From a virus, in IMG/VR virus record IMGVR_UViG_3300042471_000279, positions 1 to 47,643 of that record: 47,643 bases of DNA. One strand, written 5' to 3'. Positions 1 through 6,784 of the stretch are shown here, in pieces (position 1 is the first letter of the stretch; each line of letters starts with the position of its first letter). Position numbers and translations under genes: made by a program. The notes beneath the pieces are model-generated. The model saw only the letters and a program-made list of their open reading frames with translations. It had not been told where the DNA came from and made no database searches.

Positions 1-108
1 TGGGGCAAAGATATGACGGATGACCAGAGGGAAAAGGCTCAAGAAGTTATTATCCCAGTAATTCTGGTATCCAACATAGTTAGTTCTGTTATGTCACTAA
101 GGAGGTTA
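1..108 (+). CDS. C-terminal end of an upstream gene (5' truncated)
   Basis: Frame 1 is open from the first base and stops at TAA 106-108, giving the last 35 residues of a protein. The piece has a charged start (KDMTDDQREKAQE) followed by a hydrophobic stretch (VIIPVILVSNIVSSVM). The AAGGAGG ribosome binding site of the next gene lies inside its last codons, which suggests coupled translation. It is too short to identify; a tail or lysis-associated protein would fit the position just before the lysis cassette, but that is inference. Confidence 0.6.
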
Positions 109-112
109 TAAT

Positions 113-493
113 ATGACAATGATAGATAAGTTAGTTAATCAAGCAAAGTCCCTTATTGGCAAAATAAAGGGTATTAAGGTAAAAACACCAAACCTTAAAC
201 CTTTACTTGAGAAGGCTAAGCCTTTACTTAATAAGGCAAAGCCAGCCTTAATAAAGGCTATAGACCTACTCAAAAAGGCTCCAGGATTGGCTTATAGGCT
301 TGTTAAGGGCTTTGTTGTATGGTTTGGTAAGGCTGTAAAAGAAAGCATTGCTCAGGTATGGACACTGCTAGGATTCTTTATTGCATGGCTTACTCTTACT
401 GGTACCGCCCAACAAATCGTAGGAATTTCCACAATAGCGGCTACTATTTTATGGCTTGTCACAATACCCCTTCGTGAGGAAAAAGACGAATAA
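113..493 (+). CDS. Lys-rich amphipathic membrane protein, lysis cassette
   Basis: 126-residue protein preceded by AAGGAGG seven bases before the ATG. The N-terminal half is made of lysine/leucine/proline repeats (LKPLLEKAKPLLNKAKPALIKA) with an amphipathic look. The C-terminal part has two hydrophobic segments (about residues 80-95 and 100-117) and ends in a charged REEKDE tail. Its place just upstream of a lipoprotein, a two-helix membrane protein and an endolysin suggests a role in lysis, for example a holin or other membrane-disrupting protein. No family is recognised, so the role is inferred from position and hydrophobicity. Confidence 0.7.
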   Translation: MTMIDKLVNQAKSLIGKIKGIKVKTPNLKPLLEKAKPLLNKAKPALIKAIDLLKKAPGLAYRLVKGFVVWFGKAVKESIAQVWTLLGFFIAWLTLTGTAQQIVGISTIAATILWLVTIPLREEKDE

Positions 494-497
494 CTGC

Positions 498-503
498 TAT
501 AAT
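498..503 (+). promoter_or_regulatory. Extended -10 promoter (leaderless gene at 511)
   Basis: TGcTATAAT with seven bases between the -10 and the ATG at 511, so the transcript is expected to start at the start codon itself. The same geometry recurs at many genes in the window. Confidence 0.6.
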
Positions 504-510
504 GGTGGGT

Positions 511-738
511 ATGGTAAAAATAATCCTAACTGCTTTTCTTGGAGTATTGCTTGTGGGATGTGGCTATGATGGTCACTACCGCTATCCTTGCCAAGATCCA
601 GCCAATTGGGGTAACCCTGAATGCAAGCCACCAATTTGTACAGTAAACGGTGCTTGTCCAGAAGATTTGGTAGGGGAAGATGTTGTAAACGGAACATCAA
701 ATGAGAGCGTAATAGAGGAAGAGACAAACAATGAGTAA
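511..738 (+). CDS. Small lipoprotein
   Basis: 75 residues. An ATG at 502 lies inside the TATAAT box, so the ATG at 511 is the better start. The N-terminus MVKIILTAFLGVLLVGC is a signal peptide ending in a lipobox (LVGC), predicting a lipid-anchored exported protein. The mature part has several cysteines (YRYPCQDP, PECKPPICTVNGACPED) and an acidic, Ser/Thr/Asn-rich tail. It lies within the lysis cassette and overlaps the next gene by 8 bases. A spanin-like or envelope-associated role is possible but not shown; Gram-positive phages usually lack spanins. Confidence 0.75.
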   Translation: MVKIILTAFLGVLLVGCGYDGHYRYPCQDPANWGNPECKPPICTVNGACPEDLVGEDVVNGTSNESVIEEETNNE

Positions 739-1141
739 GCCAAGACTAACCCCATCTGATTTAGATGCAAGATTAAAATTTATTTTAGGGATTATTTTAG
801 GGGCAATTTTATTATTTACAACCATGGGTATTCTATATGCCTTGGTTTTTGTTTCACAACCAGTAACAGCACAATCTGAAAATGATAAGATGTTTTTTAA
901 TGTTCTTGGTAGTGTTGCGACATTTATTACTGGTACCCTCGCAGGTTTGCTGATTGGTCGTAGCGGTGCACAAGAAATGATTAATGCTATTGAAGAAAAA
1001 AACAACAGTGTAAGTCAGGTTTCTGATTTGTCAGAGGTTGCTGAAAAAACGGTAGACGAAGTAGAAGAAGTAGTATCTACTAAACCTAATAATCAGATGC
1101 CAGATGAACTACCAGTAGATGAAGATTGGGATAAGGATTAA
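731..1141 (+). CDS. Two-helix membrane protein, holin candidate
   Basis: 136 residues with two transmembrane helices, about residues 15-40 (FILGIILGAILLFTTMGILYALVF) shown here only in part as ILGAILLFTTMGIL, and about 54-75 (LGSVATFITGTLAGLLIG), followed by a long acidic cytoplasmic-type tail. Two helices, a short loop and a charged C-terminus next to an endolysin fit a class II holin. It overlaps the lipoprotein gene by 8 bases and ends 2 bases before the endolysin start, so the three are one operon. Holin identity is inferred from topology and context. Confidence 0.65.
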   Translation: MSKPRLTPSDLDARLKFILGIILGAILLFTTMGILYALVFVSQPVTAQSENDKMFFNVLGSVATFITGTLAGLLIGRSGAQEMINAIEEKNNSVSQVSDLSEVAEKTVDEVEEVVSTKPNNQMPDELPVDEDWDKD

Positions 1142-1143
1142 TC

Positions 1144-1719
1144 ATGGCAGATATGGGAACAGCAGCAAAACTTATTGAAGTTGCTAAAGCAGAAGTTGGA
1201 ACTATTGAAGGTCCAAAAGATAATGAAACAAAGTATGGCAAGTTTACTAAGTCAGACTTTCAACCTTGGTGTGGAAGTTTCGTAATGTGGTGTGCAGATC
1301 AAGCAGGAGTAAAAGTTCCTAATACTGTTTACACTCCTTCAGGTGCAGCAGCATTTAAGAAATCAGGACGTTGGTACGATGCACAAATATGTGATCCAGA
1401 ACCAGGAGATATTGCGTATTTTGATTTTCCAGGAGATGGCGTAGATCGTATTTCTCATGTTGGTATTGTTATTAAAGATAATGAAGATGGAACTGTTTGG
1501 TGCATTGAAGGAAATACATCTTCAAGTAAAAAGGGAAGCCAAAGAAATGGTGGAGAAGTTTGCAAACAACTTCGTGCCTACAAGAAAAATAAGGCTGGGG
1601 TTATGATTTCTATCGTAGGCTTTGGTCGTCCTAAATTTAAAGGAGCAGGAGAAGCAAAGACTGCTAATCCTGTTAGTGAAACAAAGACTTGTCCAACTTG
1701 TGGACAAACTGTAAAATAA
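1144..1719 (+). CDS. CHAP-domain endolysin
   Basis: 191-residue cell-wall hydrolase. The N-terminal CHAP-type cysteine peptidase/amidase domain shows the catalytic Cys in FQPWCGSFVMWC (about residue 43) and the His in RISHVGIVI (about residue 105), with the family-typical PEPGDIAYFDF and WCIEGNTS segments. It would cut peptidoglycan cross-bridges or the amide bond at host lysis. The last residues hold CPTCGQTVK, a half zinc-knuckle that may bind metal or simply be a tail. It is the last gene of the lysis cassette and is followed by a clear promoter for the next unit. Confidence 0.9.
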   Translation: MADMGTAAKLIEVAKAEVGTIEGPKDNETKYGKFTKSDFQPWCGSFVMWCADQAGVKVPNTVYTPSGAAAFKKSGRWYDAQICDPEPGDIAYFDFPGDGVDRISHVGIVIKDNEDGTVWCIEGNTSSSKKGSQRNGGEVCKQLRAYKKNKAGVMISIVGFGRPKFKGAGEAKTANPVSETKTCPTCGQTVK

Positions 1720-1726
1720 ACGGTAT

Positions 1727-1755
1727 TTGACTTACAAAAATCTGTCTGATATACT
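1727..1755 (+). promoter_or_regulatory. Promoter, TTGACT-17-TATACT
   Basis: -35 TTGACT at 1727-1732 and -10 TATACT at 1750-1755 with a 17-base spacer, in the gap after the endolysin. It would drive the unit starting with the leader peptide at 1784. Confidence 0.7.
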
Positions 1756-1783
1756 ATAAAGACAAGAAAACTAAGGAGTTAGA

Positions 1784-1825
1784 ATGACTTTTTATTTAAA
1801 AACATTGGAAACTTTTTTGTGTTAA
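1784..1825 (+). CDS. 13-codon leader ORF overlapping the DUF6065 gene
   Basis: ATG at 1784 has an AAGGAG site seven bases upstream and encodes MTFYLKTLETFLC before TAA at 1823-1825. The stop overlaps the GTG (1819) that begins the long downstream frame. The last codons read ACT TTT TTG, a canonical X-XXY-YYZ slippery heptamer (TTTTTTG); a -1 slip there enters the DUF6065 frame exactly. It is therefore either a translational coupling/leader peptide, a programmed frameshift start, or the trace of a one-base sequence error. Confidence 0.45.
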   Translation: MTFYLKTLETFLC

Positions 1826-2580
1826 ATATTCCAGATAAAACCGTTGCATTTATACCTTTGACTCCAGGCAATAATTTAAATAGATTTGATGGAGATATTT
1901 CAACTTTTTTAAAACCATTAAATGAAAGTCATGAAAGAGAATGGTTTACTGCTAATTTTTATAGATGTTTGCCATTATCAATAGGTAATATGCAGGGATT
2001 TGCCTTTAGTGTTCCTTTTACTTTTACTGTTGTATGGGACGGTAACGATGGAGAAGATGCTATTAAAATATTTGCAGAAAATGATAGTGATGCTCCATAT
2101 GATATGAACCATGTTCATTTAAAGTCAGAATTTGGACATGGAATTTTTACCGCTCATTTTCCAGTAGTTTTAAAAACTCCTCCAGGGGTTAATTTAATGA
2201 CAATTGCAGCACCAAATTTTCCATTACCTGGAATAAGCCCAATGACTGGTGTTATAGAAACAGATAATTTAAAATTTACATTTACACTAAATTTTAAAAT
2301 AGATCTTATAAATTCTCCAATTACTGTAAAAAAGAACTATCCAATAATGGGAATACTTCCTATACCAAGATACTTTTGTGATTCTTTTAAGTTAGAAAAT
2401 GCATATGATATTTTAGAGGAATCAGCAATTAATGAAGAATTAGACATAATTAATGAACATAATATAGATAGGGATAACAGAAATAACAATAATCTTGGAC
2501 AGGACAAACTATATTACAGAGGTATGGATATAAGAAAAAATAAATTTTTAGATCATCAATTGCCTAGGAAAAATAAATGA
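1819..2580 (+). CDS. DUF6065 family protein
   Basis: About 253 residues. It matches the DUF6065 pattern I know from phages and bacteria: YRCLPL at residues 48-53, WDG at 73-75, FGHGIF at 105-110, KTPPG at 119-123 and GVIETD at 144-149. The biochemical function of the family is unknown. The start is unclear: GTG at 1819 has no good ribosome binding site of its own, whereas the strong AAGGAG belongs to the short frame at 1784. The C-terminal tail is asparagine-rich and variable. It is the first of five genes in this window with the KTPPG/VxDTD signature. Confidence 0.8.
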   Translation: MLNIPDKTVAFIPLTPGNNLNRFDGDISTFLKPLNESHEREWFTANFYRCLPLSIGNMQGFAFSVPFTFTVVWDGNDGEDAIKIFAENDSDAPYDMNHVHLKSEFGHGIFTAHFPVVLKTPPGVNLMTIAAPNFPLPGISPMTGVIETDNLKFTFTLNFKIDLINSPITVKKNYPIMGILPIPRYFCDSFKLENAYDILEESAINEELDIINEHNIDRDNRNNNNLGQDKLYYRGMDIRKNKFLDHQLPRKNK

Positions 2581-3110
2581 CTTGTATAGTTGCTGTAAGA
2601 GATAAAATAGACAACAAAATCTGGATGGCTGGTGATCGTGGTATTTCAGATGACAACTCTATTAGTGTTGGATCAAGTCCAAAGATTTGGAAAAAAGAAG
2701 GCTATCTGTTTGGATATGCTGGATCAATGGATGGAGATAGAATAAGACATTTATTTGTACCGCCAGAATTTGAAGGTCGTGGCAGTATTGATAAATTTAT
2801 GTATAGTAGATTTCTTAAAGCCCTCAGAAAATTTTATGAAGAATGGTGGGTAGACACAACATCAACCGCTGATTTTGGTATGATAATTTGTGTTCGTGGC
2901 AAAATCTATGAGCATAGTTCTGGTGACATGTCATTAACGCAATACGAACAAGATTATTTAACAATGGGTTCTGGTGGAGATATTGCATTAGGCTCACTTT
3001 ATGCTACACAAAAAACAAAAGATACACGAAAAAGAGCAGCAGCAGCAGTTCAGGCTGCTATTAATCACTCCCCATCTTGCAAAGGCCCTATTGACATTCT
3101 GAGCATTTAG
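2577..3110 (+). CDS. Proteasome/HslV-like Ntn hydrolase
   Basis: 177 residues, overlapping the previous gene by ATGA. The N-terminus MTCIVAVRD would expose Thr2 as nucleophile after Met removal. The segment MAGDRG places Asp20 where HslV has Asp17, and SSPKIW places Lys36 where HslV has Lys33; GYAGSMDGD matches the conserved glycine turn. The C-terminal half keeps a small-residue stretch (GSGGDIALGSLYAT) and ends in PSCKGPIDIL, as in proteasome-like proteins of phages. The fold predicts a threonine peptidase that assembles into rings. No ATPase partner is visible nearby, so it may act alone, on virion or host peptides. Family assignment is from motif order and spacing. Confidence 0.75.
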   Translation: MTCIVAVRDKIDNKIWMAGDRGISDDNSISVGSSPKIWKKEGYLFGYAGSMDGDRIRHLFVPPEFEGRGSIDKFMYSRFLKALRKFYEEWWVDTTSTADFGMIICVRGKIYEHSSGDMSLTQYEQDYLTMGSGGDIALGSLYATQKTKDTRKRAAAAVQAAINHSPSCKGPIDILSI

Positions 3111-3119
3111 GTATATACT
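3091..3119 (+). promoter_or_regulatory. Promoter, TTGACA-17-TATACT, leaderless
   Basis: Perfect -35 TTGACA (3091-3096) inside the end of the Ntn hydrolase gene, 17-base spacer, -10 TATACT (3114-3119), then six bases to the ATG at 3126. The predicted mRNA starts at or within a base of the start codon. Confidence 0.75.
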
Positions 3120-3125
3120 AAATAT

Positions 3126-3329
3126 ATGAATAATACTCATGAAGAAGATCTAACTCCAGAGGATCAGGAGTTTGGCATTTGGCTACAAAACGGTATTGAA
3201 AGAGGCTGGGTAACAGAACCTTTTTGTAATACTCATGATGGTGGCTATCAATACATGAGTGAAGAAGAGTTAGAAGAATGGGAAGCAGGAGGCGACCCAT
3301 GTCAACACGTAGTTAGAATAATGATATAA
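3126..3329 (+). CDS. Small acidic conserved phage protein
   Basis: 67 residues, predicted leaderless. The motif order GWVTEPFCNTHDG, then an acidic helix (EEELEEWEAGGDPC), then QHVVRI resembles a small conserved protein seen in many actinobacteriophages; the two Cys and two His could bind a metal. No function is known. Net charge is strongly negative. It precedes the secreted protease by eight bases and is probably cotranscribed with it. Confidence 0.7.
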   Translation: MNNTHEEDLTPEDQEFGIWLQNGIERGWVTEPFCNTHDGGYQYMSEEELEEWEAGGDPCQHVVRIMI

Positions 3330-3337
3330 GGAGAGCA

Positions 3338-4180
3338 ATGAAAAAAATAGTGGGGCTATTAACAATGCTATTTATCGCTGCATTTTTACCAGCGGTATCA
3401 GCAAATGAAAAACCAGCAATTGCAATTATTGATACAGCAATTGATACAACACAGGTAAGTGTTTTCTATGAGGTTTGCCTTATGGAAGAAAAGCGTTGCC
3501 CAAATAAGCAGTCATATATGGAAGGTCCAGGATCTGCACATATGCCAGCAACAAAGGGTTTTGAGCATGGCACTAAGATGGTACAAATTGCACAGTCGGT
3601 AAATCCAAATATGAACATTGTGTTTATTCGTATTTTCCCACAAGATAATCGTGGAAATGTCATGCGTAATGGAGTAAATGTAAATAGCACAGTTCGTCAG
3701 GCTTTGGAGTGGGTAGCAAAGAATAAGACTAAGTTCAATATTGTTGCAGTATCTGCAGCAGTGGGAGAAACAAAGTTTTCTACCAAAGGCAATTACTGTC
3801 CAGTAAATCCAGCATTGAGAAATGCCATTGTAAATCTACAAAATATGGGCGTAGGTTCATTGTTTGCAACTGGCAATCGTTATGATTATTCAAGGATTGA
3901 CTACCCTTCCTGTGTTGCGGAAGCAATTGCCGTTAGTTCTGTGGGGGTTCGTGGCAATGTTGAGCGGTATGCAAATAGATCTGCTGAAGTGGACTTCTTT
4001 GCCCTTGGCACAGTAAACGGATCAATGGGAACTTCTGCTGCTACATCAGCACTTGCTGCTTATTGGGCTAAGAATTATAAGGGTAACTTCTCTGATACTT
4101 ATAATTATCTAAAGTCTGTTGCTAAGCCTGCATCGTTAGAATCATTTACAACTAATTTGTTTGTAGATGTAAACAATTAG
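3338..4180 (+). CDS. Secreted subtilisin-like (S8) serine protease
   Basis: 280 residues. A signal peptide (MKKIVGLLTMLFIAAFLPAVSA) predicts export with cleavage near residue 22. The catalytic triad is visible: Asp32 in IAIIDTAID, His77 in FEHGTKM, and Ser233 in GTSAATSALAA, plus the oxyanion Asn180 in FATGNRYD. No long propeptide separates the signal from the catalytic domain. A ribosome binding site GGAG sits eight bases before the ATG. A phage-encoded exported protease could act on host surface proteins or as a processing enzyme at the envelope. It is followed by two tRNA genes. Confidence 0.85.
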   Translation: MKKIVGLLTMLFIAAFLPAVSANEKPAIAIIDTAIDTTQVSVFYEVCLMEEKRCPNKQSYMEGPGSAHMPATKGFEHGTKMVQIAQSVNPNMNIVFIRIFPQDNRGNVMRNGVNVNSTVRQALEWVAKNKTKFNIVAVSAAVGETKFSTKGNYCPVNPALRNAIVNLQNMGVGSLFATGNRYDYSRIDYPSCVAEAIAVSSVGVRGNVERYANRSAEVDFFALGTVNGSMGTSAATSALAAYWAKNYKGNFSDTYNYLKSVAKPASLESFTTNLFVDVNN

Positions 4181-4199
4181 TCTATTTTTGTAGGCTAAG

Positions 4200-4270
4200 G
4201 CGGATATTGCATAGTGGTAGTTCGTAACCTTGCCAAGGTTAATGTGCGAGTTCAATTCTCGCTATCCGCT
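4200..4270 (+). tRNA. tRNA-Gly (GCC)
   Basis: 71-nt cloverleaf: acceptor GCGGATA/TATCCGC, D-arm region GCATAGTGGTAG, anticodon stem-loop AACCTTGCCAAGGTT with anticodon GCC, T-arm GCGAG-TTCAATT-CTCGC, discriminator T. The 3' CCA is not encoded. Confidence 0.93.
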
Positions 4271-4274
4271 CTTT

Positions 4275-4346
4275 GCCTCCTTAACTCAGGGGTAGAGTAC
4301 CCGCCTTGTAAGCGGGTTGTCATAGGTTCAAATCCTATAGGAGGCT
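4275..4346 (+). tRNA. tRNA-Thr (TGT)
   Basis: 72-nt cloverleaf: acceptor GCCTCCT/AGGAGGC, anticodon stem CCCGC/GCGGG around the loop CTTGTAA (anticodon TGT), T-arm CATAGG-TTCAAAT-CCTATA-like, discriminator T, no encoded CCA. Only four bases separate it from tRNA-Gly. An A-ending-codon threonine tRNA fits compensation for AT-rich phage codon use. Confidence 0.93.
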
Positions 4347-4347
4347 C

Positions 4348-4713
4348 GTGAAGACTTGCAGTAAATGTAAAACAAGTTTAGATGATTCTCAATTTTCTCC
4401 ATCTTCAGGTGGTAAATATTTAAGACCTGAATGTAAGTCTTGTGCAAATAAATTATCTAAAGAAAGAGATATTCTTAAAAAATTACATGGTTATCCACCA
4501 GAAGGATATGTATGTCCTATTTGTTTAAAAAATGAAGAAGAATTAAAAGGTACTGGTGGAAATGCTAGTGTTTGGGTAGTAGATCATGACCATATCAAAG
4601 ATAGTTTTAGAGGACATTTATGCCATAATTGTAATAGAGGTCTTGGAGTATTTCAAGATAGCATAGATAGACTTAATAGGGCTATTGCGTATTTGGCTAA
4701 GGATATGCTATAA
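4348..4713 (+). CDS. Endonuclease VII-like HNH protein
   Basis: 121 residues starting at GTG one base after tRNA-Thr. Two Cys pairs (CSKCK near residue 4, CPICLKN near 52) flank the nuclease core VVDHDHIKDSFRGHLCHNCNRGLGVF, the signature of the recombination endonuclease VII family (PF02945 type). The family either resolves branched DNA or acts as a free-standing homing-type HNH nuclease. The small size and the position directly behind tRNA genes favour the mobile type. A second ORF of similar type follows at 5327. Confidence 0.85.
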   Translation: MKTCSKCKTSLDDSQFSPSSGGKYLRPECKSCANKLSKERDILKKLHGYPPEGYVCPICLKNEEELKGTGGNASVWVVDHDHIKDSFRGHLCHNCNRGLGVFQDSIDRLNRAIAYLAKDML

Positions 4714-4714
4714 T
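4709..4714 (+). promoter_or_regulatory. Extended -10 (TGcTATAAT) before Hsp20
   Basis: TGcTATAAT in the last codons of the endonuclease gene. It would give a leader of about 50 nt before the Hsp20 start, which has its own AAGGAG site. Confidence 0.5.
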
Positions 4715-4771
4715 TATTTTGTACCCGCCAAATGGGGGTACGCATACAAACTCGCTGAAAAGGAGAATAAA

Positions 4772-5203
4772 ATGGTAAGTTCGTATACCCTGGATCTTTT
4801 TAAAGATCCTTTTTTTATTGGTTTCAATCGTGAATTGAACCGCTTTAATCATGTACACAATACCGCAACACGTCAATCTTATCCACCTTATGATTTAATT
4901 AAGGTAGATGAAGATACCTTTAAGTTGTCTGTAGCGGTTGCTGGCTTCACAAAAGATGATGTAAAAGTAACTGTTGAAGATGGAACTCTTGTGGTTAAGG
5001 GAGAAATCACTACAGAAACTGAAGGAGAAGCAATTCATAAGGGTATTGCAACACGCAAGTTTACCCGCACATTTGCTCTTGGTGAATATATGGAAGTAAC
5101 TGGAGCAGAGATGAAAGATGGAATGCTTCACATTGACATTGATCGCATTGTTCCAGAGGAAAAAAAGCCAAAGGAAATTGCTATTAAAGTTGCTAAAAAG
5201 TAA
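4772..5203 (+). CDS. hsp20: Hsp20 small heat-shock protein
   Basis: 143 residues; the ATG at 4772 follows AAGGAG at 4759-4764, and a longer in-frame start upstream has no such site. The alpha-crystallin domain runs from about residue 42 (PPYDLIKVDEDTFKLSVAVAGF) to 135; VEDGTLVVKGE and the final beta strand MLHIDIDRIVPEEKKPKEIAI are typical. Holdase chaperones of this type are common in large aquatic phages and are thought to support capsid or host protein folding. The C-terminal IxI anchor is represented by IAI. Confidence 0.92.
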   Translation: MVSSYTLDLFKDPFFIGFNRELNRFNHVHNTATRQSYPPYDLIKVDEDTFKLSVAVAGFTKDDVKVTVEDGTLVVKGEITTETEGEAIHKGIATRKFTRTFALGEYMEVTGAEMKDGMLHIDIDRIVPEEKKPKEIAIKVAKK

Positions 5204-5208
5204 AAGAG

Positions 5209-5214
5209 TATAAT
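5209..5214 (+). promoter_or_regulatory. -10 box TATAAT for the RNA at 5221
   Basis: TATAAT ends six bases before C5221, so transcription should begin at the first base of the 11-bp closing stem described in the next entry. Confidence 0.5.
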
Positions 5215-5220
5215 AGAAGT

Positions 5221-5295
5221 CCCCGCATAGGCCTTGGGATGGACTAGTTACCTTTTCCTTAAATTCGGCCTTCGTGCTTGAATTCCTATGCGGGG
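5221..5295 (+). ncRNA. Candidate small RNA with 11-bp closing stem
   Basis: The arms CCCCGCATAGG (5221-5231) and CCTATGCGGGG (5285-5295) are perfectly complementary and enclose 53 nt. A TATAAT box lies at the right distance to start transcription at the first stem base, and no open frame fits. The interior has a possible AATTC/GAATT helix and a pyrimidine run ACCTTTTCCTT that could pair with AAAAGG-type ribosome binding sites such as that of Hsp20. It is not a tRNA: no T-arm or anticodon arm can be placed. Nothing poly-T follows, so the 3' end is not defined. Unknown family. Confidence 0.45.
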
Positions 5296-5326
5296 CTCAA
5301 ATAATCTTTGCTATAATGTAATTGCT

Positions 5327-5602
5327 ATGACTGAAAAAGAACTAGCACACTATAATAAACAGCAGTATAAAAAGAAACTTGCTGAAATAAAGATAGCAAG
5401 TGGATGCGTAGACTGCGGAGAAAAAAATCACATAGTATTAGATTTTGATCACATAAGAGACAAAAAATACAATGTCTCTAGAATGATTCACGATGGATTT
5501 TCTTGGAAGGCAATTATGAAAGAGATTAAAAAGTGTGAGGTGGTATGTGCCAATTGCCACAGAATACGCACATATACTAGATTGACAATGAGAACCGCAT
5601 AG
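5327..5602 (+). CDS. HNH endonuclease
   Basis: 91 residues from ATG 5327; an upstream in-frame start would lie before the TGcTATAAT at 5312-5317, so this near-leaderless start is preferred. The sequence has CVDCGEKNHIVLDFDHI, then CEVVCANCHRIRT: two zinc-binding Cys pairs around the HNH beta-beta-alpha core. This type is a short free-standing HNH nuclease found repeatedly in phage genomes, probably a mobile (homing-type) element. It is related to the longer protein at 39155. Confidence 0.85.
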   Translation: MTEKELAHYNKQQYKKKLAEIKIASGCVDCGEKNHIVLDFDHIRDKKYNVSRMIHDGFSWKAIMKEIKKCEVVCANCHRIRTYTRLTMRTA

Positions 5603-5604
5603 GA

Positions 5605-5610
5605 TATACT
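5605..5610 (+). promoter_or_regulatory. -10 TATACT, leaderless start at 5617
   Basis: TATACT followed by six bases and the ATG of the FmdB-like gene; it overlaps the end of the HNH gene region. Confidence 0.5.
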
Positions 5611-5616
5611 TGATAT

Positions 5617-5790
5617 ATGCCAGTTTATGACTATAAATGTATTTTATGTGGAACCGTAATAGAGTTTCGCAAAGAATTTGGAGAAGATAGAGGGCCGACA
5701 TGTTGCTCTCAATTAATGCAGAGGGTTTGGAATGCTACTCCAGCAATTTTTAATGGCAGCGGTTTTTATAGAACGGATAATAGGAAATAA
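5617..5790 (+). CDS. FmdB-like zinc-ribbon protein
   Basis: 57 residues, MPVYDYKCILCG at the start and CC at about residues 29-30, then a short basic tail. MPxYDYxCxxC is the hallmark of the FmdB-type regulatory zinc ribbon, a small actinobacterial and phage protein of uncertain role, perhaps transcriptional. It is predicted to be leaderless and ends one base before the ATG of the next gene. Confidence 0.8.
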   Translation: MPVYDYKCILCGTVIEFRKEFGEDRGPTCCSQLMQRVWNATPAIFNGSGFYRTDNRK

Positions 5791-5791
5791 T

Positions 5792-6496
5792 ATGGATAAA
5801 ATCATAAAATTTTATTGTGACTTTGATGCTTTTGATGATATTAAGCCTGTACCAGCAAAAACTATGATACCAGAATGGTATAAGGATGTTAAGCCATATA
5901 TAGATTCTAAATATCCTACAATAAATGACTATGGAAAAGTCAATAATCTGTCAGTTAAAAAATGCATACCGTTTTTAGACTCTATGAGTTCTGGCTATTT
6001 AATAAAAACATATTGCGATATAGAGATTACATTTGTTGAGGGCATACCGTTTTATAAATGGGGTATGGCTCCAGTAGATCAACCAACTATTACTTTTCAT
6101 GATACAGTACAGATTCCAAACTATCCAAGTACAAGTTTTAATGAAAATTTAAAAATTGCAAAATTTAACAATTTATGGGTAGTTAAAACACCACCTGGAT
6201 ACTCTTCACTTTTTATTCCACCAATGCATCATGATAATAAAATGGTAATACTTCCTGGAATTGTTGATACAGATTCATATGATTTAGCAATAGAGTTTCC
6301 ATTCTTTTTGTCTGATTCAAATTTTAATGGTGTAATACCAAAAGGAACCCCAATTGCACAGGTTATTCCAATAAAAAGGGATTCTTGGAAATCAGAGTTT
6401 GGAGTGGCTAATTTAGACAGATCCTTTAGAAGATTAAAAAGTGTATTTATTGATGCTTATAAAAAAATGTTTTGGGAGAAAAAAAATTATGAATAA
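5792..6496 (+). CDS. DUF6065-like protein, paralogue 2
   Basis: 234 residues from ATG 5792. Shares the family landmarks IPEW (26-29), SSGYLI (66-71), KTPPGYSS (132-139), GIVDTD (156-161) and KGTPIAQVIP (184-193), ending in KRDSWKSEF. It belongs to a shorter subgroup with the genes at 10978 and 40250. The conserved KGTPxxQxIPxKR segment suggests a beta-sandwich or cupin-like core, but no catalytic function is known. It stands in the middle of zinc-ribbon and nuclease genes. Confidence 0.7.
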   Translation: MDKIIKFYCDFDAFDDIKPVPAKTMIPEWYKDVKPYIDSKYPTINDYGKVNNLSVKKCIPFLDSMSSGYLIKTYCDIEITFVEGIPFYKWGMAPVDQPTITFHDTVQIPNYPSTSFNENLKIAKFNNLWVVKTPPGYSSLFIPPMHHDNKMVILPGIVDTDSYDLAIEFPFFLSDSNFNGVIPKGTPIAQVIPIKRDSWKSEFGVANLDRSFRRLKSVFIDAYKKMFWEKKNYE

Positions 6497-6508
6497 TCAA
6501 ACTAGGAG

Positions 6509-6514
6509 TATAAT
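6509..6514 (+). promoter_or_regulatory. -10 TATAAT, leaderless start at 6521
   Basis: AGTATAAT with six bases between it and the ATG. There is a GGAG overlapping it, but that would be upstream of the predicted transcript start. Confidence 0.5.
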
Positions 6515-6520
6515 ATAAGA

Positions 6521-6784
6521 ATGAGTAGCCAAATACTAGATCAGTTTTCTAAGGAAACTAAAAAAGAATATGTGCTTAAGGCTATTGATAGATGTGATAG
6601 TTGCGGAGCACAAGCATATGTTCAGGTTAAAGGCTCTACTGGCGACCTAATGTTCTGTGGGCATCACTATGAAAAGATTATGAATAATCCAGATGCCTAT
6701 ACCAAGATGATGGCTTTTATGTTAGAAGTTGTAGATGAGCGTGATCGTTTGATAGAGAATAAATTGATAGGAAGTCACAATTAA
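6521..6784 (+). CDS. DUF7455-type zinc protein
   Basis: 87 residues. The core DRCDSCGAQAYVQVKGSTG followed by LMFCGHHYEK is the actinobacterial DUF7455 pattern (CxxCGAxAYV, then FCxHH), predicting one zinc site made by three Cys and His. The family is a small conserved protein of actinobacteria and their phages with no assigned function. The stop overlaps the next ATG (TAATG). Confidence 0.8.
   Translation: MSSQILDQFSKETKKEYVLKAIDRCDSCGAQAYVQVKGSTGDLMFCGHHYEKIMNNPDAYTKMMAFMLEVVDERDRLIENKLIGSHN

Noticed and set aside
5221-5295. Third tRNA gene
   Set aside because: The closing stem is longer than an acceptor stem and no T-loop (TTC-like) or anticodon arm can be placed inside.
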